Shown: positions 1 through 10,733 of the stretch, piece after piece | Layout: each line of letters opens with the position of its first letter | Numbering within the stretch: position 1 is the stretch's first letter | Assembly: GCA_030411725.1 (NCBI GenBank) | Contig: MU839840.1 | Span: 248,001 to 312,000, forward strand | DNA length: 64,000 nt | Direction: 5' to 3' | Source of the DNA: Echria macrotheca | Lineage: Eukaryota > Ascomycota > Sordariomycetes > Sordariales > Schizotheciaceae | Made by a program: the position numbers and the translations under genes | The notes under the pieces: generated by a model | Database searches by the model: none | Told to the model about the DNA's origin: nothing | Seen by the model: only the letters and a program-made list of their open reading frames with translations

Positions 1-1
1 G

Positions 2-658
2 CTCACACGAAGTCTGTCTTGGGTTGAGGCTGACGGAGCGGAAAGCGTTCCTGGACGACGACCTGGGTTTCCAAGCTGGTCTTGGGTGAGCCACAGAGGC
101 CGTGTGGAATTCTTCTGTCCATTGTCATGGGACTACGCAGAGAGAGACGCATATTTCTGGGTTGAAGACACCAACGGGCGTCTCCTCGACCTCCGAACAC
201 TAATAATATCCAATACGGCTGGCGGCGGCGGCACAAGGATGATTCCGGAGCTCTCACCCTACCTCGTCGTCGACGCAAGCGTATTACGCTTCCGATTTCA
301 ACCAAGACACAGCGATCGGCCGGATCTTCCGCCCAGACTTTGTGTGTGCACATGTCACTTTGACTCCGTTCACCCTGGCGGTGTCACAGATGGGCAGTGT
401 GTGTGGAGTCACAGAGTCGCGTTTGAGGGGGCTGTCCATGGCAGCGCCATGTACAGCAGGGCAGTTACCGAGACCTGGGATTGCGTGCGCCTTTTCGTGG
501 AGGATATCTACATCTCTTTTTACCTTATTATTGACTGGGTTGGCGATGTTGCCTATCGGGTTGGGTATTTGAGTCTGCTCCGCGAAGAGATGTTGTCACA
601 CGATATGGATGTTTTGAGCAAGGTGGAGAGTACTAGGCGGAGAATTCGCCTTGGATAA
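2..658 (+). CDS. HET-domain (heterokaryon incompatibility) protein, C-terminal part only
   Basis: The frame is open from the left window edge to the TAA-type stop near 658, so the gene begins outside the window. Near residue 30 of the visible part it reads PSWSWVSHRGRVEF, the Trp-rich motif found about 300 residues after the HET domain in many fungal HET proteins; the complete HET protein at 7865-10036 carries the matching PSWSWAS. The N-terminal HET domain itself is not visible. HET proteins act in the cytoplasm in allorecognition and regulated cell death. No methionine start is claimed; an ATG-less frame start at 86 used by simple ORF calling would discard the diagnostic motif. The C-terminal 150 residues show no motif I recognise. 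Family assignment rests on one motif plus the open frame. Confidence 0.6.
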   Translation, partial: LTRSLSWVEADGAESVPGRRPGFPSWSWVSHRGRVEFFCPLSWDYAERDAYFWVEDTNGRLLDLRTLIISNTAGGGGTRMIPELSPYLVVDASVLRFRFQPRHSDRPDLPPRLCVCTCHFDSVHPGGVTDGQCVWSHRVAFEGAVHGSAMYSRAVTETWDCVRLFVEDIYISFYLIIDWVGDVAYRVGYLSLLREEMLSHDMDVLSKVESTRRRIRLG

Positions 659-832
659 CAATGGTCTTCCAATCATGTAGAACCGGAATGAGTTTGAAAC
701 CGTCTTATTCTACTGTAAACCGTAGTTGATGTACAAAAAAAAAGTAAACCGCCCCACAACATTAGAAGTAGCTATATGATGGCTTATGAGGCCGAGTCCA
801 GCAAGTCCACTTCTCAAATTGCAAGCAATTCA

Positions 833-2451
833 TCAAACTACGTCGTGTGCGGTGCTCTCCACCCCAGACGAGCCATCTTGACCTGCCAACTTGGCTTTCA
901 AGTCCGTGCCAAGACACGGTGCAAAAAACATTTGTCCTGTGATGGAGCGGAGCAAAGTGCCACATGCAACCCCAATCCAGAGTAGAACAGCGAATACCGC
1001 CACGACCTAGATGATAGGCATAATGTGTCAGCAGGTGCCACCAGGAGGTACTTATGGGGGCTGGGCTGGACGGGTTTGGAGAGACAATACTTACAGTTGC
1101 GAGTACCTTGAAAAACGTAGACTCCAGTTCCACCCCAATGGTTGAAGTCGCAAGCCCAAATATTGCTGTTCCACAACGGTTATTAGCGATGGTAATGTTC
1201 GCAACAGAATATACTAACCTGTGGGAAAGATGAACCCCCACCAACCCATGTTGAACGGAAACCGTCGCACTTGAGCAATCATGACCACTGCGATAACAAA
1301 CCATATAATAGCGAAAGCCCACATGATCAAAGCCACAAGGAATCCAACTACATATAGAGTGTCGCCCGCGGCAGCAACGAGCGGAAGAGAGTTGGTTTGA
1401 GGAAACACAGTCCGGGCTAGTTTGCCAAGTTGAATAATTCTGAAGACGTTAGACTGAGAGAAAATAGTCGGCGAGTAATGCGCAGATAAGTAGGTACTTA
1501 CGAAAACGACCCCAGCGCCAAAGGTCCAACGGGAATCAAAGCTGACACGATGACTTCGCGAGGTAGAGGTTCATGTACCGTCAGCCGGAGAAAGTAGATT
1601 GCCAGGATGATCCAAGACAGCGGCATCCCAATCCCCCACAGACAATAGCTGATAATGATGGTCCAGAGCCGGTGATACGGATTCGACAGCACGCCGGCGA
1701 CTGTTGCTCCAGCCGCCGCAGCAATAACGATCGAAACGATCGGGATAAGCCACAGCGCCGTCATGTGGGCCAGATTGCTCCGCCGGTTGGACATCAAGAC
1801 CCACGTCATGTGGAAGCAGATGGCGACGGCAAGGACGCCGTCGATCCACCACAGCACCCACGCCAGCGTTGCCAGTCCCTGGCCCCAGGCCGGCACGCAG
1901 ACGATGACTACCATGTTAATGATGGTCGCCAGGCCGACCGGGAACGTTCCGAGGAACAGGCTTTGGTGTGGATGGCGGATGACCTTGGACCACAGCTGGG
2001 GGTAGAGGATGTAGCGTAGGCAGGAGAGGGCGGTGAATAAAACGAAGAGGACGACGTTTAGGACGAATAGGATGATGGAGATGATGCGGAGCCAGTTGCC
2101 GTTGTAGGGCAGCTTGTTTAGCAGGATCGAGAGGATGCCTGTGCTCATTGTGATGATGAACCATCTGAGCCGTAGGTAGTAGCAATTTAATTAGTAGATG
2201 TTTCGATCTTCCGCTTTAATGGAAGCGTAGGTAGGTAGGTAGTCTGCTAAAGGGCAGAGTGAGAGCACATACGACGGTGTGAAATTCCTAACAATCCTCC
2301 GAAACTCGGACTCGCCTGAACCACCATGTGCGTTCCCTCTAGCCTGCGTACCGGCGCGTTGAGAGGCAGCTTCGGGCTTCGAGCCGCGTGATGACTCTGG
2401 TGTGTCTCCCTCCTTTTCTCGCACCGGAGAAATTGACTGTTCGGCTTCCAT
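833..2451 (-). CDS. SSU1: Sulfite efflux pump, SSU1/TehA/Mae1 (SLAC1-type) family
   Basis: Five exons on the minus strand: 2451-2273, 2164-1502, 1439-1219, 1165-1095 and 1006-833; all four introns (108, 62, 53, 88 nt) keep frame and give 435 residues, usual for fungal Ssu1. The first exon is a charged cytosolic tail ending in FRRIVRNFTPS, which joins across the first intron to WFIITMSTGILSILL, the family's conserved entry to the first membrane helix. LPYNGNWL, RHPHQSLFLGTFP and a run of about ten hydrophobic segments follow. Ssu1 exports sulfite across the plasma membrane, protecting cells during cysteine catabolism or sulfite exposure. The final exon (VVAVFAVLLWIG then a short hydrophilic tail) was recovered from a frame too short to stand alone. 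Substrate is inferred from family; malate or other anions remain possible. Confidence 0.9.
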
Positions 2452-3009
2452 GGGGAGTTGATAACAGGTCCAAATGGGTGCCTTGACTGCCTTGTAATCA
2501 GACTTCCGGTCGGTTGTTTAAGATTTAAAAGTTAGATAGGTAGTCTGCAAGATGAAGGGGATGGCAGAGTTTCAGCAGAGCAAGCATCGGGTGCCAAGTT
2601 TGACGGTGAAAACAAAGAAAAAAAACGGGGCGGGGGGAAGCTGCTCAGTCAGCATCATGCATATGCCGGTACACAAAGCTTAATCAGTACCAAGCGGAGC
2701 ATGGTCTAGGCCACTAAAAAGCTTAATAACACCAACACGATCTGGGGGCTCTCGCGCATGCACATCGTATTAGTCGGGAGCCTTTTCCCTTTGATCAACT
2801 GCATCCCCCACTGGCATCCCCCACTGGCAAAGCTCCTCGACTTTGTCTTCTAGAGCTCAACGTGCCCGTGATGTGTTCAACCGAAGGCATATGTATAGAT
2901 TTGAGCGATCTGAAATAGCAGCATTTTTTTCTTAAAAAGCTTAGGGCTGCAGGCAGTCCCCAGCCACGCGCAGCGCAGGACAGCGCGACCAATGCGTCCT
3001 GAAGCCCCT
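2452..3009. other. Intergenic spacer between SSU1 and the SDR gene
   Basis: About 560 bp upstream of SSU1 and downstream of the SDR stop. It contains a poly-A/G stretch near 2615-2640 and runs of TAGGTAGG type just inside the SSU1 first intron (2230-2242). I see no coding frame, tRNA or convincing regulatory site. Confidence 0.5.
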
Positions 3010-4137
3010 TTAGAGCCACCTCTTGGTGCCGAGGTGCGACACCACCTTGCCCCCGTTGTTTTCAATGGTGGCGTGACCGACGACATCAAGAACCATGGCC
3101 ACCGACTCATCCGGACTAATAGGACCCTTCCACTCCGGCGCGTACTTCATGGCTGCCTGTCCCATTTTTGCGATACCCTCCTGGATTTCCGGAGTCACTA
3201 TAGATTGATCGGTACGTGTCAGTAGCGGCAACGGTATAGGTAGGAACGGCCATAGCTTATCAGAGACCGGGTGTGACCTACTCTCAACGCCGTCCATTGA
3301 TCCCGTATCGACAATACCAGGCGAGATGCCCATGATCAGGACGCCCTGCTTCCTATATTCGGCGTGAAACTTGGCAATGGCCATGTTCAGCGCCGCCTTG
3401 CTGATGGCGTACGGACTCTGCGAATCAATCTCCGTCTCGGCGATGAAGTCTGGGTCGCCCATGCCGGTCGAAAGGACGACCACCTTCTTCATGGCGCTGG
3501 CCCTGACGAGGGGCATGAAGATAGACAGGAGGAAGGTGGAGCCGATCACGTTGACTCGGAATAGTTCTGACATCTCTGCTTCGAAAGCTGCTGGATCTCG
3601 CAATGCCCTGGTGGTGTGGTAGTTCGCCAAGTTATCAGCACAGGTGCAACGCCGTGTAGGCAAGGAGTTGATGATCTCCAAAAAAAAATTATAATAATAG
3701 GAATGAATATGATAAAATCGACGGCTTACTGTTCGCTGATGGGGACAAAGACCGTGGAGCCCATGGCCGCATTGGCAATCAGCATGTCCACGCTGCCTCC
3801 TGTAATTTTGGCCGTCTCCTCAGCGGCAGACTACCATGCGAGAAAACAGTTAACGCATGCTGATGATGCTTTACTTAGGTATCCTACCTTGAGAATGTCG
3901 AAACTCATTAAGTCGCCATGGACCAAGTGCAAGTTTTCTCTGCCCGGAAAGTCTTTCGCGACCAGTTTGGTCACTCTGTCGACATCCCGCACGAGTGCCA
4001 CCACGAGGTTGCCGGGGTCGGCAGAGAGATTCCGGACAAGTGCGTACTTGCAGTCTTGTCAACATGATGAAGTACAATAGAGCGAGAGAACTCACGCCTA
4101 GACCGCGACCACCGCCGGCGACGACATAAGTGGGCAT
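3010..4137 (-). CDS. Short-chain dehydrogenase/reductase (SDR), NAD(P)-dependent
   Basis: Exons 4137-4096, 4046-3888, 3830-3730 and 3607-3282, then 3197-3010, give 271 residues. The last intron (3198-3281, 84 nt, CTGAC branch) is a multiple of three and stop-free; if retained the product is 299 residues. The N-terminus MPTYVVAGGGRGLG is a variant of the TGxxxGxG cofactor loop, with the usual TG replaced by AG. LIANAAMG corresponds to the NNAG structural motif, STGMG supplies the catalytic Ser, and SPYAISKAALN is the YxxxK catalytic pair. Typical cytosolic oxidoreductase fold; substrate cannot be told from sequence. A TATATAA motif lies 120 bp upstream. It is divergent from the GH31 gene with a 708-bp shared spacer. 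Confidence 0.85.
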
Positions 4138-4845
4138 TTTTAGGGCGATGTCGAGGGATTGGGTTGACGGGAGATTTCGTGTTGCGGTCGGGTGTCCCGG
4201 GGCTAGTGAGCACAAGAGTGGAGGATTTCATTCATGACGTCGTCTCGAAGGGCTTATTATATACAAGTATTAGCGGTCATACGCTTTATGAACCCCGCGT
4301 TACTTGCTAATACGTCAAAGAGAAGAGATCTCAAAGAGAATGCAACATTAAGGCATGTCAACACTAATCATCCCTCAACATGAGCAATGAGAGACGTTCT
4401 TTATTGATGATATGCAGAGTCCTGACATTGCAGGGCCGCAACCCAGCCATTAGAGATTTTGTCGAGCAGTCCGCTTACTCACTGTTGTGACACAAACTCG
4501 GCTGCAAGATTCCTCATAAAGGGGAAGGGAGTTCAGGAAATCACGTGTGATAGATGTATTCAATCAGGTAGGTAATGTACCCACCAACTCGACTGTGGTA
4601 AGGTACCATCGTCCGATCATACTGCAGATGCAGCTGCGTGGTCGGTAGGACCGACTTCATTGGCTCTCCCTCAGCCCCTTTGAGCACACCCCTCCCGTCT
4701 ACACAGCTGGCATATCCGTACCTCTCCCGAATTCAACTCCTTGCCATCTCACAAAATTGCTGCAACACTTGTTTTCCGCAGACCATTCCTCGGTCGACTA
4801 CCTATTTGAGCACCTGTAGGAATCTGTTCTCATAAGACCTCAAAA
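4138..4845. promoter_or_regulatory. Divergent promoter region, SDR (-) / GH31 (+)
   Basis: This 708-bp spacer separates two divergent starts. On the SDR side TATATAA (minus, 4263-4257) sits about 120 bp from its ATG. An E-box-like TCACGTGT lies near 4542-4549. The GH31 side is pyrimidine-rich just before the ATG, as is common in fungal promoters. No gene-like reading frame of quality is present. Confidence 0.5.
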
Positions 4846-7725
4846 ATGTCCATCACCGAACGCGACCTAACCAACTTAATCCTCCACCCCTCCCTGGAGT
4901 CCCTCACCCCGGGCGCCACCCTCCGCTCCTTCACCCTGATATCCGGCCCCTCGACCCCTTTCCCAGACTTCACATGGACCCTCGAATTCCCCCTCCCGCA
5001 AGCCTACCGCATCCTCCTCACCGGCCCGGACCGCCCCCGCCCGGCGCACGACAACATCCGCGCCCCCCCTTCCAGCTCCTTCTGCACCTTCTCCGTCCTC
5101 GCCATCGACACCTCAGCCCGCACCGCGACGTTCGCCTTCCCCGCCCCAACGCCCACCTCCCTCTCCCTCTCCGGGATTACCTCCTCTTCCTCCCTCCAAC
5201 TCCGCCTCTGGTGGTCCCACCAAATCGCCACCGAAGTCTGGGAATGCATCTCCGTCTCCGGAAAATGGACCCCCCTTCTCCGCGACCTCCGCGCGCGCTC
5301 CTACGGCCTCACAGAGCACGGCACGATCCGCCACTGGACGCTCGACCGCACCTCCCGAATCCACCTCGGTCTAGGCGAAAAAGCCGCACCCCTGGACCTG
5401 ACGGGTCGCCGCTTCGCCATGCACGCGACCGACGCGGCGTGGTACGACGCGTACAGGACCGATCCGCTGTACAAGCACACGCCCTTTCTGATCTCCACGC
5501 CCAAGCCGCGGCCTGACTCTTTCTCAAAGTTGACGTACGCGCTCGTGCACGCGACGAATAGCGTGGCTACTTGGGACGTCGGCGCCGAGATTGATTTCCC
5601 CAGCGGCGGGTGGAGCAAGCGGTTCGTCCAGGACTGGGGCGGGCTCGAGGAGTGGGTGCTTCTGGGACAGGGTGTAGAGGGGTGTGTGCGGACGTATGGC
5701 GAGCTGGCTGGGCGGCCGGGGTTGGTGGGGAGGGAGTGGTTGGGGTCTCTGGGGTCGAGTATGCTGTTATCAGACAAAGAGAACGGGCAGGAGTTGATGG
5801 AGGAGTGGCCTGGGCTGTGTAGGCGGTATGATGTGCCGTGTTCGGCTATGCATGTGAGCACCTACCCAAGGTAATCTCCCCTTCTTCGAGGTGTGGGATA
5901 CTGAAACGGGGAAAAGCTCTCGTCTGGATATACCATCGACGATGCAACCGGCGCCCGCTGGGTATTCAAGATCAACAAGCGGCGCTTTCCCGATCTCAAG
6001 GGCATGGTGGCCGTCTTTCACCGTGCCGGGATGAAGATTATTCCCAATGTCAAGCCGTGTAAGCCCAACTCCAAGAACCCTACAACAAGGTTTGCTAATG
6101 GTAAAAAGACCTCCTCGTCGCACACCCCGATTATGACCGCCTCCGTCAGGGCGACGGGCTGTTCTACGACCCCATCTCGAACGGCCCGTCGCGTCAGAAT
6201 ATGTGGACCGGCGGCTTCGGCGAGAGCGGCGACGGCAGCTGGGCCGACTTTACCGCGCCCGAGACGCGACGGTGGTGGGCCGAGGGCGTACGCGGACTGT
6301 TAGAGCTCGGCTTCGATGGGATATGGGAGTATGTATTTTCTTTACCCCTTTAGTTCCCTACCCCGTAGCCCCTATTTCCCCCCGGCACTGACACAAAACC
6401 CCAGCGACAACAACGAATTCTTCCTCCGCGACGACGCCCTCCTCTGCAAAAACCAACTCGACGATCCCGATCCCAACAACACCAACAACAACGCAAAAGA
6501 AAAACTCCCCCTAGGCCTACTAGGCCGCATCCGCCACGCCGAGCTAATGAACAAAACCAGCCTCACAACCTTCCGCCAAACCCACCCGACCCGCCGCCCC
6601 TTCATCCTAACCCGCAGCGGCAACCCCTCCACCTTCCGGCACGCCAACGCAACCTGGACAGGCGACAACCACACCTCCTGGCCATCCCTCCGCGGCTCGC
6701 AGCACATCCAGCTCAACTCATCCCTGTCCCTACTCCCCAACACCGGCAGCGACGTAGGCGGCTTCGGCGGCGACGCCCCCTCCCCCGAGCTCTTGGTGAG
6801 ATGGGTCCAGCTGGGCGTCACGCACGCGCGCTTCTGCATCCACTCGTGCTCGCCCGACACACGCGGGCGCGACAAGCTCACCGCGCCGTGGATGTACCCC
6901 TCCGTCCTGGGGATCATCCGCGCGCACATCAAGTGGCGGTATTTTGTCCTGCCGTTTTTGAATCATCTAATGTGGCGCGCGCATCTTTACGCGGAGCCAA
7001 TTACCGCGCCGCTTTTTTATGGGCCGTTTGCTTCGGATGCTGTCCTTTACGACACCGAGAAATTGGAAGGGTTCGACGCGTGGCTCGGCGTCGGCCAGCT
7101 GCTCGTTTGTCCGCAGTTGTTTCAGGGCCGGATGAGTCGTGAGGGTGATGTCTACTTCCCCCGAGCCGCCCGAGGGGATGAGAGTTTGTATTTCGACCTG
7201 AACCCGCCGTTTATGACCTACAAGGCGGGCACGTGGGCACCCTCGGTTGCTACGCCCCTGGAGCACGGGGGGTTGTTTGCGCGGGAGGGCGCGGTGATAC
7301 CGGTTGGGAAGGACAAGGCGACGGTTACGGCGCTGGAAGGGCTGGCGCGGACGCATCCTGATGGAGTGCGGACGGTTCTCGACTATGAGGAAGACGGGGA
7401 GGGATGCAAGGGGCTGGTGGGTCTGGACGACTGGCGCGGCGTGATGTTGTTTCCTGGATTTGGAAATCCGGGCAAGGAGTATAAAGGAGAGTGGATCGAG
7501 GATGATGGTGTGTCTGAGGACCCTGGGACGTTTACGGTGGTAGTTTCCTACCGAGCCGTAGACGAAGGCACTGTAGAGGTACAGGTTGGTTCGCAGGACG
7601 GTGGGTTCATGCCTCTTTGGACGCCAAAGTTGTATGTACTTTTGCCGGTTGGCGATGCCAGAAGCGTCCGGGGTGCCGACCAGACTGTTTGGAGGGACCG
7701 GGCCGCCTGGATAGTGCACCTGTGA
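4846..7725 (+). CDS. Glycoside hydrolase family 31 (alpha-glucosidase/alpha-xylosidase-like)
   Basis: Exons 4846-5853, 5917-6058, 6109-6328 and 6405-7725 give 896 residues. The N-terminal third is the GH31 beta-sandwich (LGLGEKAAPLDLTGRRF). The catalytic barrel follows: TIDDATG, then GIWDDNNEF formed exactly across the third intron, in which the second Asp (about residue 458) is the expected nucleophile, and WTGDNHTSW, whose Asp (about 544) is the expected acid/base. SDVGGFGG and the distal beta domain complete the fold. There is no signal peptide, so a cytosolic enzyme acting on imported or internal alpha-glucosides is likely. Codon use is strongly C-ending in exon 1. The family assignment is firm; alpha-glucosidase, xylosidase or lyase activity cannot be separated by eye. 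Confidence 0.9.
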
Positions 7726-7864
7726 GTGCAAACCTAGGTCTTCACGGTTGTACTCTCTTAATCGAAAACTTAGTATTGGGTTGTAGAACGCGTTTCAACT
7801 TCGAGTCTGATTGACTGCCTCAATTCTCCACGGCGCCCAGAGTACGAAGCGGCCTGTTTCTAGA

Positions 7865-10036
7865 CTATACAATGGTAACTATCTGAACCAAATCGGCAAT
7901 CAGTGCACTATCGAGATCGAGTCGACTCGGAATATGAGAACCCCGTGGTTTTCCCAACATGTCACATATCGTAGCATGAAACCAGTCGTCGTCGTATTCA
8001 ACATACCAGAATGAGCCAATTCTCATAAACTTCCGTTCCTGACCCTCCTGTATTTCTGATAGTACCAAACCGCGCGCCTCTCGGGAACAAAACTTCACCA
8101 AGACTAACATAAGCCTTGAGCTCCGTTGCCATTGCTGCCGTTCCCAGCGCTGCGAGTGAAGTGGCCGGTCTCCTACGGGTATGTTCTCATCCAGCCAGAC
8201 TATGAGATTGAACGTAACCGCCTCAAGACTCGGATTTTCTGAACGGTGTACGGTCGCCGTATACATGAGGCCTTGGCCCTTGTCCTCATCCATGGCCGAA
8301 AGGCTTACAGGCACGGCAATAGCTCGCATCTGAAGCTCGCCGGATGTAAAACTGTGCAGGCCCCCGGGGTCACTCGAAGAAACTGTGGCGTCCAGGATAT
8401 CCACCATGCTGATAATGCCGGATCTGTTATTGCTGAAGTAGTTCCTGTCGGTGGATATAGGACAGTTCATGGAAGCCCATGACCAGGATGGGGCGTGGTA
8501 CGTGTCCGCCTTGAGCCTTAAAGTGTCTTTCTTCCATACGTGCGGACAATACCAGCAGAGTTGCATCGGTAAGTCCTGTTTCCAGAGGCCAGCGAGATAC
8601 TCGTCGCCTGTACGGACCCGAAAGGACTCGGCTAGCGACGCAATGGCGATCATTTTGTCCGCCGGGCGAGACAAAGTGCACTTGGAGTAAATTTCGACCA
8701 GCGAGCACCAGGACTGGCGGTTTTCTTCCTCGAGACAGAAGTTAAGCCTGGGTTTTGGGCTTTTGAGGACTTCCTTCGCCACTCCATTCGGGACACCGTT
8801 CGGAAACTGTTCCGAGGCGAAGAGCTCTGCGCATTCCCAGTAAACCTGGTGCTTGGTGAAGGAGAGCTGTCTCGAGGCCAAACATCGTTCCTGGACAACC
8901 CAGCCCCTCCGATTGAGGGGCGATTCGAGAATCTCGTTATCGTATAAACGCTCCGGCGCAATGTGATACTCTGCGGACTGGCTTGAGTGAATTGTGGTCC
9001 CGGCGACTGTAAACGGGTCCCTTTGGCTGAAGCAACCTTGGGTACCGTTGGATGCCCAGGTAGCTGCAATGTTGCACCGGGCTTGTCCGTATACTGATGC
9101 CATGTGGGGTGATTGATCCAACCAATCCGCCTCGTTCCCCTGAATGATGCAAAGCGAGTCTATCCAGATGTATTGGTATCCTAGCGAGAGAGTGATCTCC
9201 ATTGCGTGCTTGTAGGTCTTGGGCAAGATGGTCGCGAGACATTCGCGTGAGAGAACGTCGAGATTCGAATCCATCAGCTTAAGCGGCTGCTCGTTACCCC
9301 AGCAGTGACTTAACGTGGTGTATTCGACCGGGTCCGCACCATCGGGTAAAACGAGGCGCCATTTCCATCCATCCTGGCCGCTGCCACCTGCCACTATTTC
9401 TATCAGCCTTTTCGGCACCAAGGCGTGGTTGCTATCAACGGAACGACACGTCATGTGTGTTTCCAGGCAGGTTCGGAGCCAGTGGTTCCACATTTGTGGC
9501 AAGGAACACGTGGAGGTTCCGAGGGCCTGTATTCCAGGGTTTGGATAGAAACGTAAGTTGTCATGTTGCTCAACTGGCCTAAGGTTGAAAGTTTGGGACC
9601 ATAACTGACTGTCTGGCCAGCGGGACCTAGAACCTCCCATCGAGACCTGCGTCACACCTCCCGAACCGACGGCTTCATATAAAATCCGGTGAAGGAATGG
9701 TCCCTCTGGGTCCAAGCCATTCTCCCAAGCATCGAGGATATTCTCCAAAGCATCGAGGATGATATTGAAGATTTCCTGATCGAATTGCGAAGGAGATTCG
9801 GGAATGAAAGTTTCCAGGGCTTGGCTGTCAACGTCGGCACCCAGGAGAAGACGCATCCGCCATAGCAGAATGGAGTCCCAAATCCTTCGGCATACAAAGC
9901 ACCCGAATCTTATAGAGTCGTAGAACGTGCTGGAATCGCTGTGGAGGATGTCGCTTTCAATTTTCCAGCGACTTCCGGACCTTGAAGCGAAGTCGATGAC
10001 TTCTCGAAAGACCCTCTCACATTCGGCGCAGAGCAT
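7865..10036 (-). CDS. HET-domain (heterokaryon incompatibility) protein
   Basis: Single-exon gene of 723 residues. The N-terminus holds paired cysteines (CAEC at 3-6, CFVC at 46-49), common ahead of HET domains. The HET domain starts at about residue 239 with YTTLSHCWG, continues through LPKTYKHAMEITLSLGYQYIWIDSLCII (read as two adjacent blocks) and ends near ARCNIAATWA. PSWSWAS follows about 280 residues later. HET proteins trigger cell death or growth arrest when incompatible fungal cells fuse, acting with partners such as NLR-like proteins. No partner domain is fused here. It converges on the GH31 gene with a 139-bp gap. Transcription start and any 5' intron are not visible. What it recognises is unknown. 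Confidence 0.93.
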   Translation of the reverse strand: MLCAECERVFREVIDFASRSGSRWKIESDILHSDSSTFYDSIRFGCFVCRRIWDSILLWRMRLLLGADVDSQALETFIPESPSQFDQEIFNIILDALENILDAWENGLDPEGPFLHRILYEAVGSGGVTQVSMGGSRSRWPDSQLWSQTFNLRPVEQHDNLRFYPNPGIQALGTSTCSLPQMWNHWLRTCLETHMTCRSVDSNHALVPKRLIEIVAGGSGQDGWKWRLVLPDGADPVEYTTLSHCWGNEQPLKLMDSNLDVLSRECLATILPKTYKHAMEITLSLGYQYIWIDSLCIIQGNEADWLDQSPHMASVYGQARCNIAATWASNGTQGCFSQRDPFTVAGTTIHSSQSAEYHIAPERLYDNEILESPLNRRGWVVQERCLASRQLSFTKHQVYWECAELFASEQFPNGVPNGVAKEVLKSPKPRLNFCLEEENRQSWCSLVEIYSKCTLSRPADKMIAIASLAESFRVRTGDEYLAGLWKQDLPMQLCWYCPHVWKKDTLRLKADTYHAPSWSWASMNCPISTDRNYFSNNRSGIISMVDILDATVSSSDPGGLHSFTSGELQMRAIAVPVSLSAMDEDKGQGLMYTATVHRSENPSLEAVTFNLIVWLDENIPVGDRPLHSQRWERQQWQRSSRLMLVLVKFCSREARGLVLSEIQEGQERKFMRIGSFWYVEYDDDWFHATICDMLGKPRGSHIPSRLDLDSALIADLVQIVTIV

Positions 10037-10733
10037 GACCGGTGACTGTCTTCGGGATATTGTGTCAAACTTGATTTGAAGAGTTTCATATGACGCGGGT
10101 CGTCAAGGAAAAGATGTGGAATGGGGAACAGTTCGAGACTGGAGCTGGTGTTCTCGTGGCGGGGTTCCTGCCGATTTTGAACCCAACACATGGGTTGCTG
10201 CCCAATGCTGGCCGGAGTGTTCAATCTCACAGTCTGACAAACACCATTCTTGCAGCTGCCTGGCAGCTGGCAATTCCTTTCTTTCATTCCCCTCTCGATG
10301 CGTACCTACCTCACCTCTCAACGGTACCGATTGCTAGTTACCAGGTAGCTAGATACCTAGGGAGCTGGATGGCTTGCCATAGAAATCTAGGCGCTATGAA
10401 TTTACCCGAATAGCTAGTCATTTCCACAAACTGACCCTATTCCAGGGTACCCGTTTGGAAGAAAACAAGAAGTGATTCGATACCTACGGTGAAGGACAAA
10501 CCCTCTAGGAACCACACAGCAGTCATTTATAGGTATCTCGACAGCCATGCACATCTGGGGTGTGGGTGTCTTCCAGGCTCTACATAATATATCTTTCATC
10601 CTGCGCCTTCCTGCCAGCCTTTCCACCTTCTACACTACCAACCGGAATCCCCTATCCTCAGATATATCTGCCTTAGGGCCCAAACAAGCAAAAGTGACGG
10701 GTAGCACCTCAAACCCACCAAACATGTATCCAT
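10037..10733. other. Intergenic region upstream of the HET gene
   Basis: About 700 bp between the HET start and the PARG-like stop. Small frames on both strands lack conserved motifs or splice support. TAGCTAG/TACCTAGG-type short palindromic runs occur near 10336-10360. I see no RNA gene. Confidence 0.45.
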
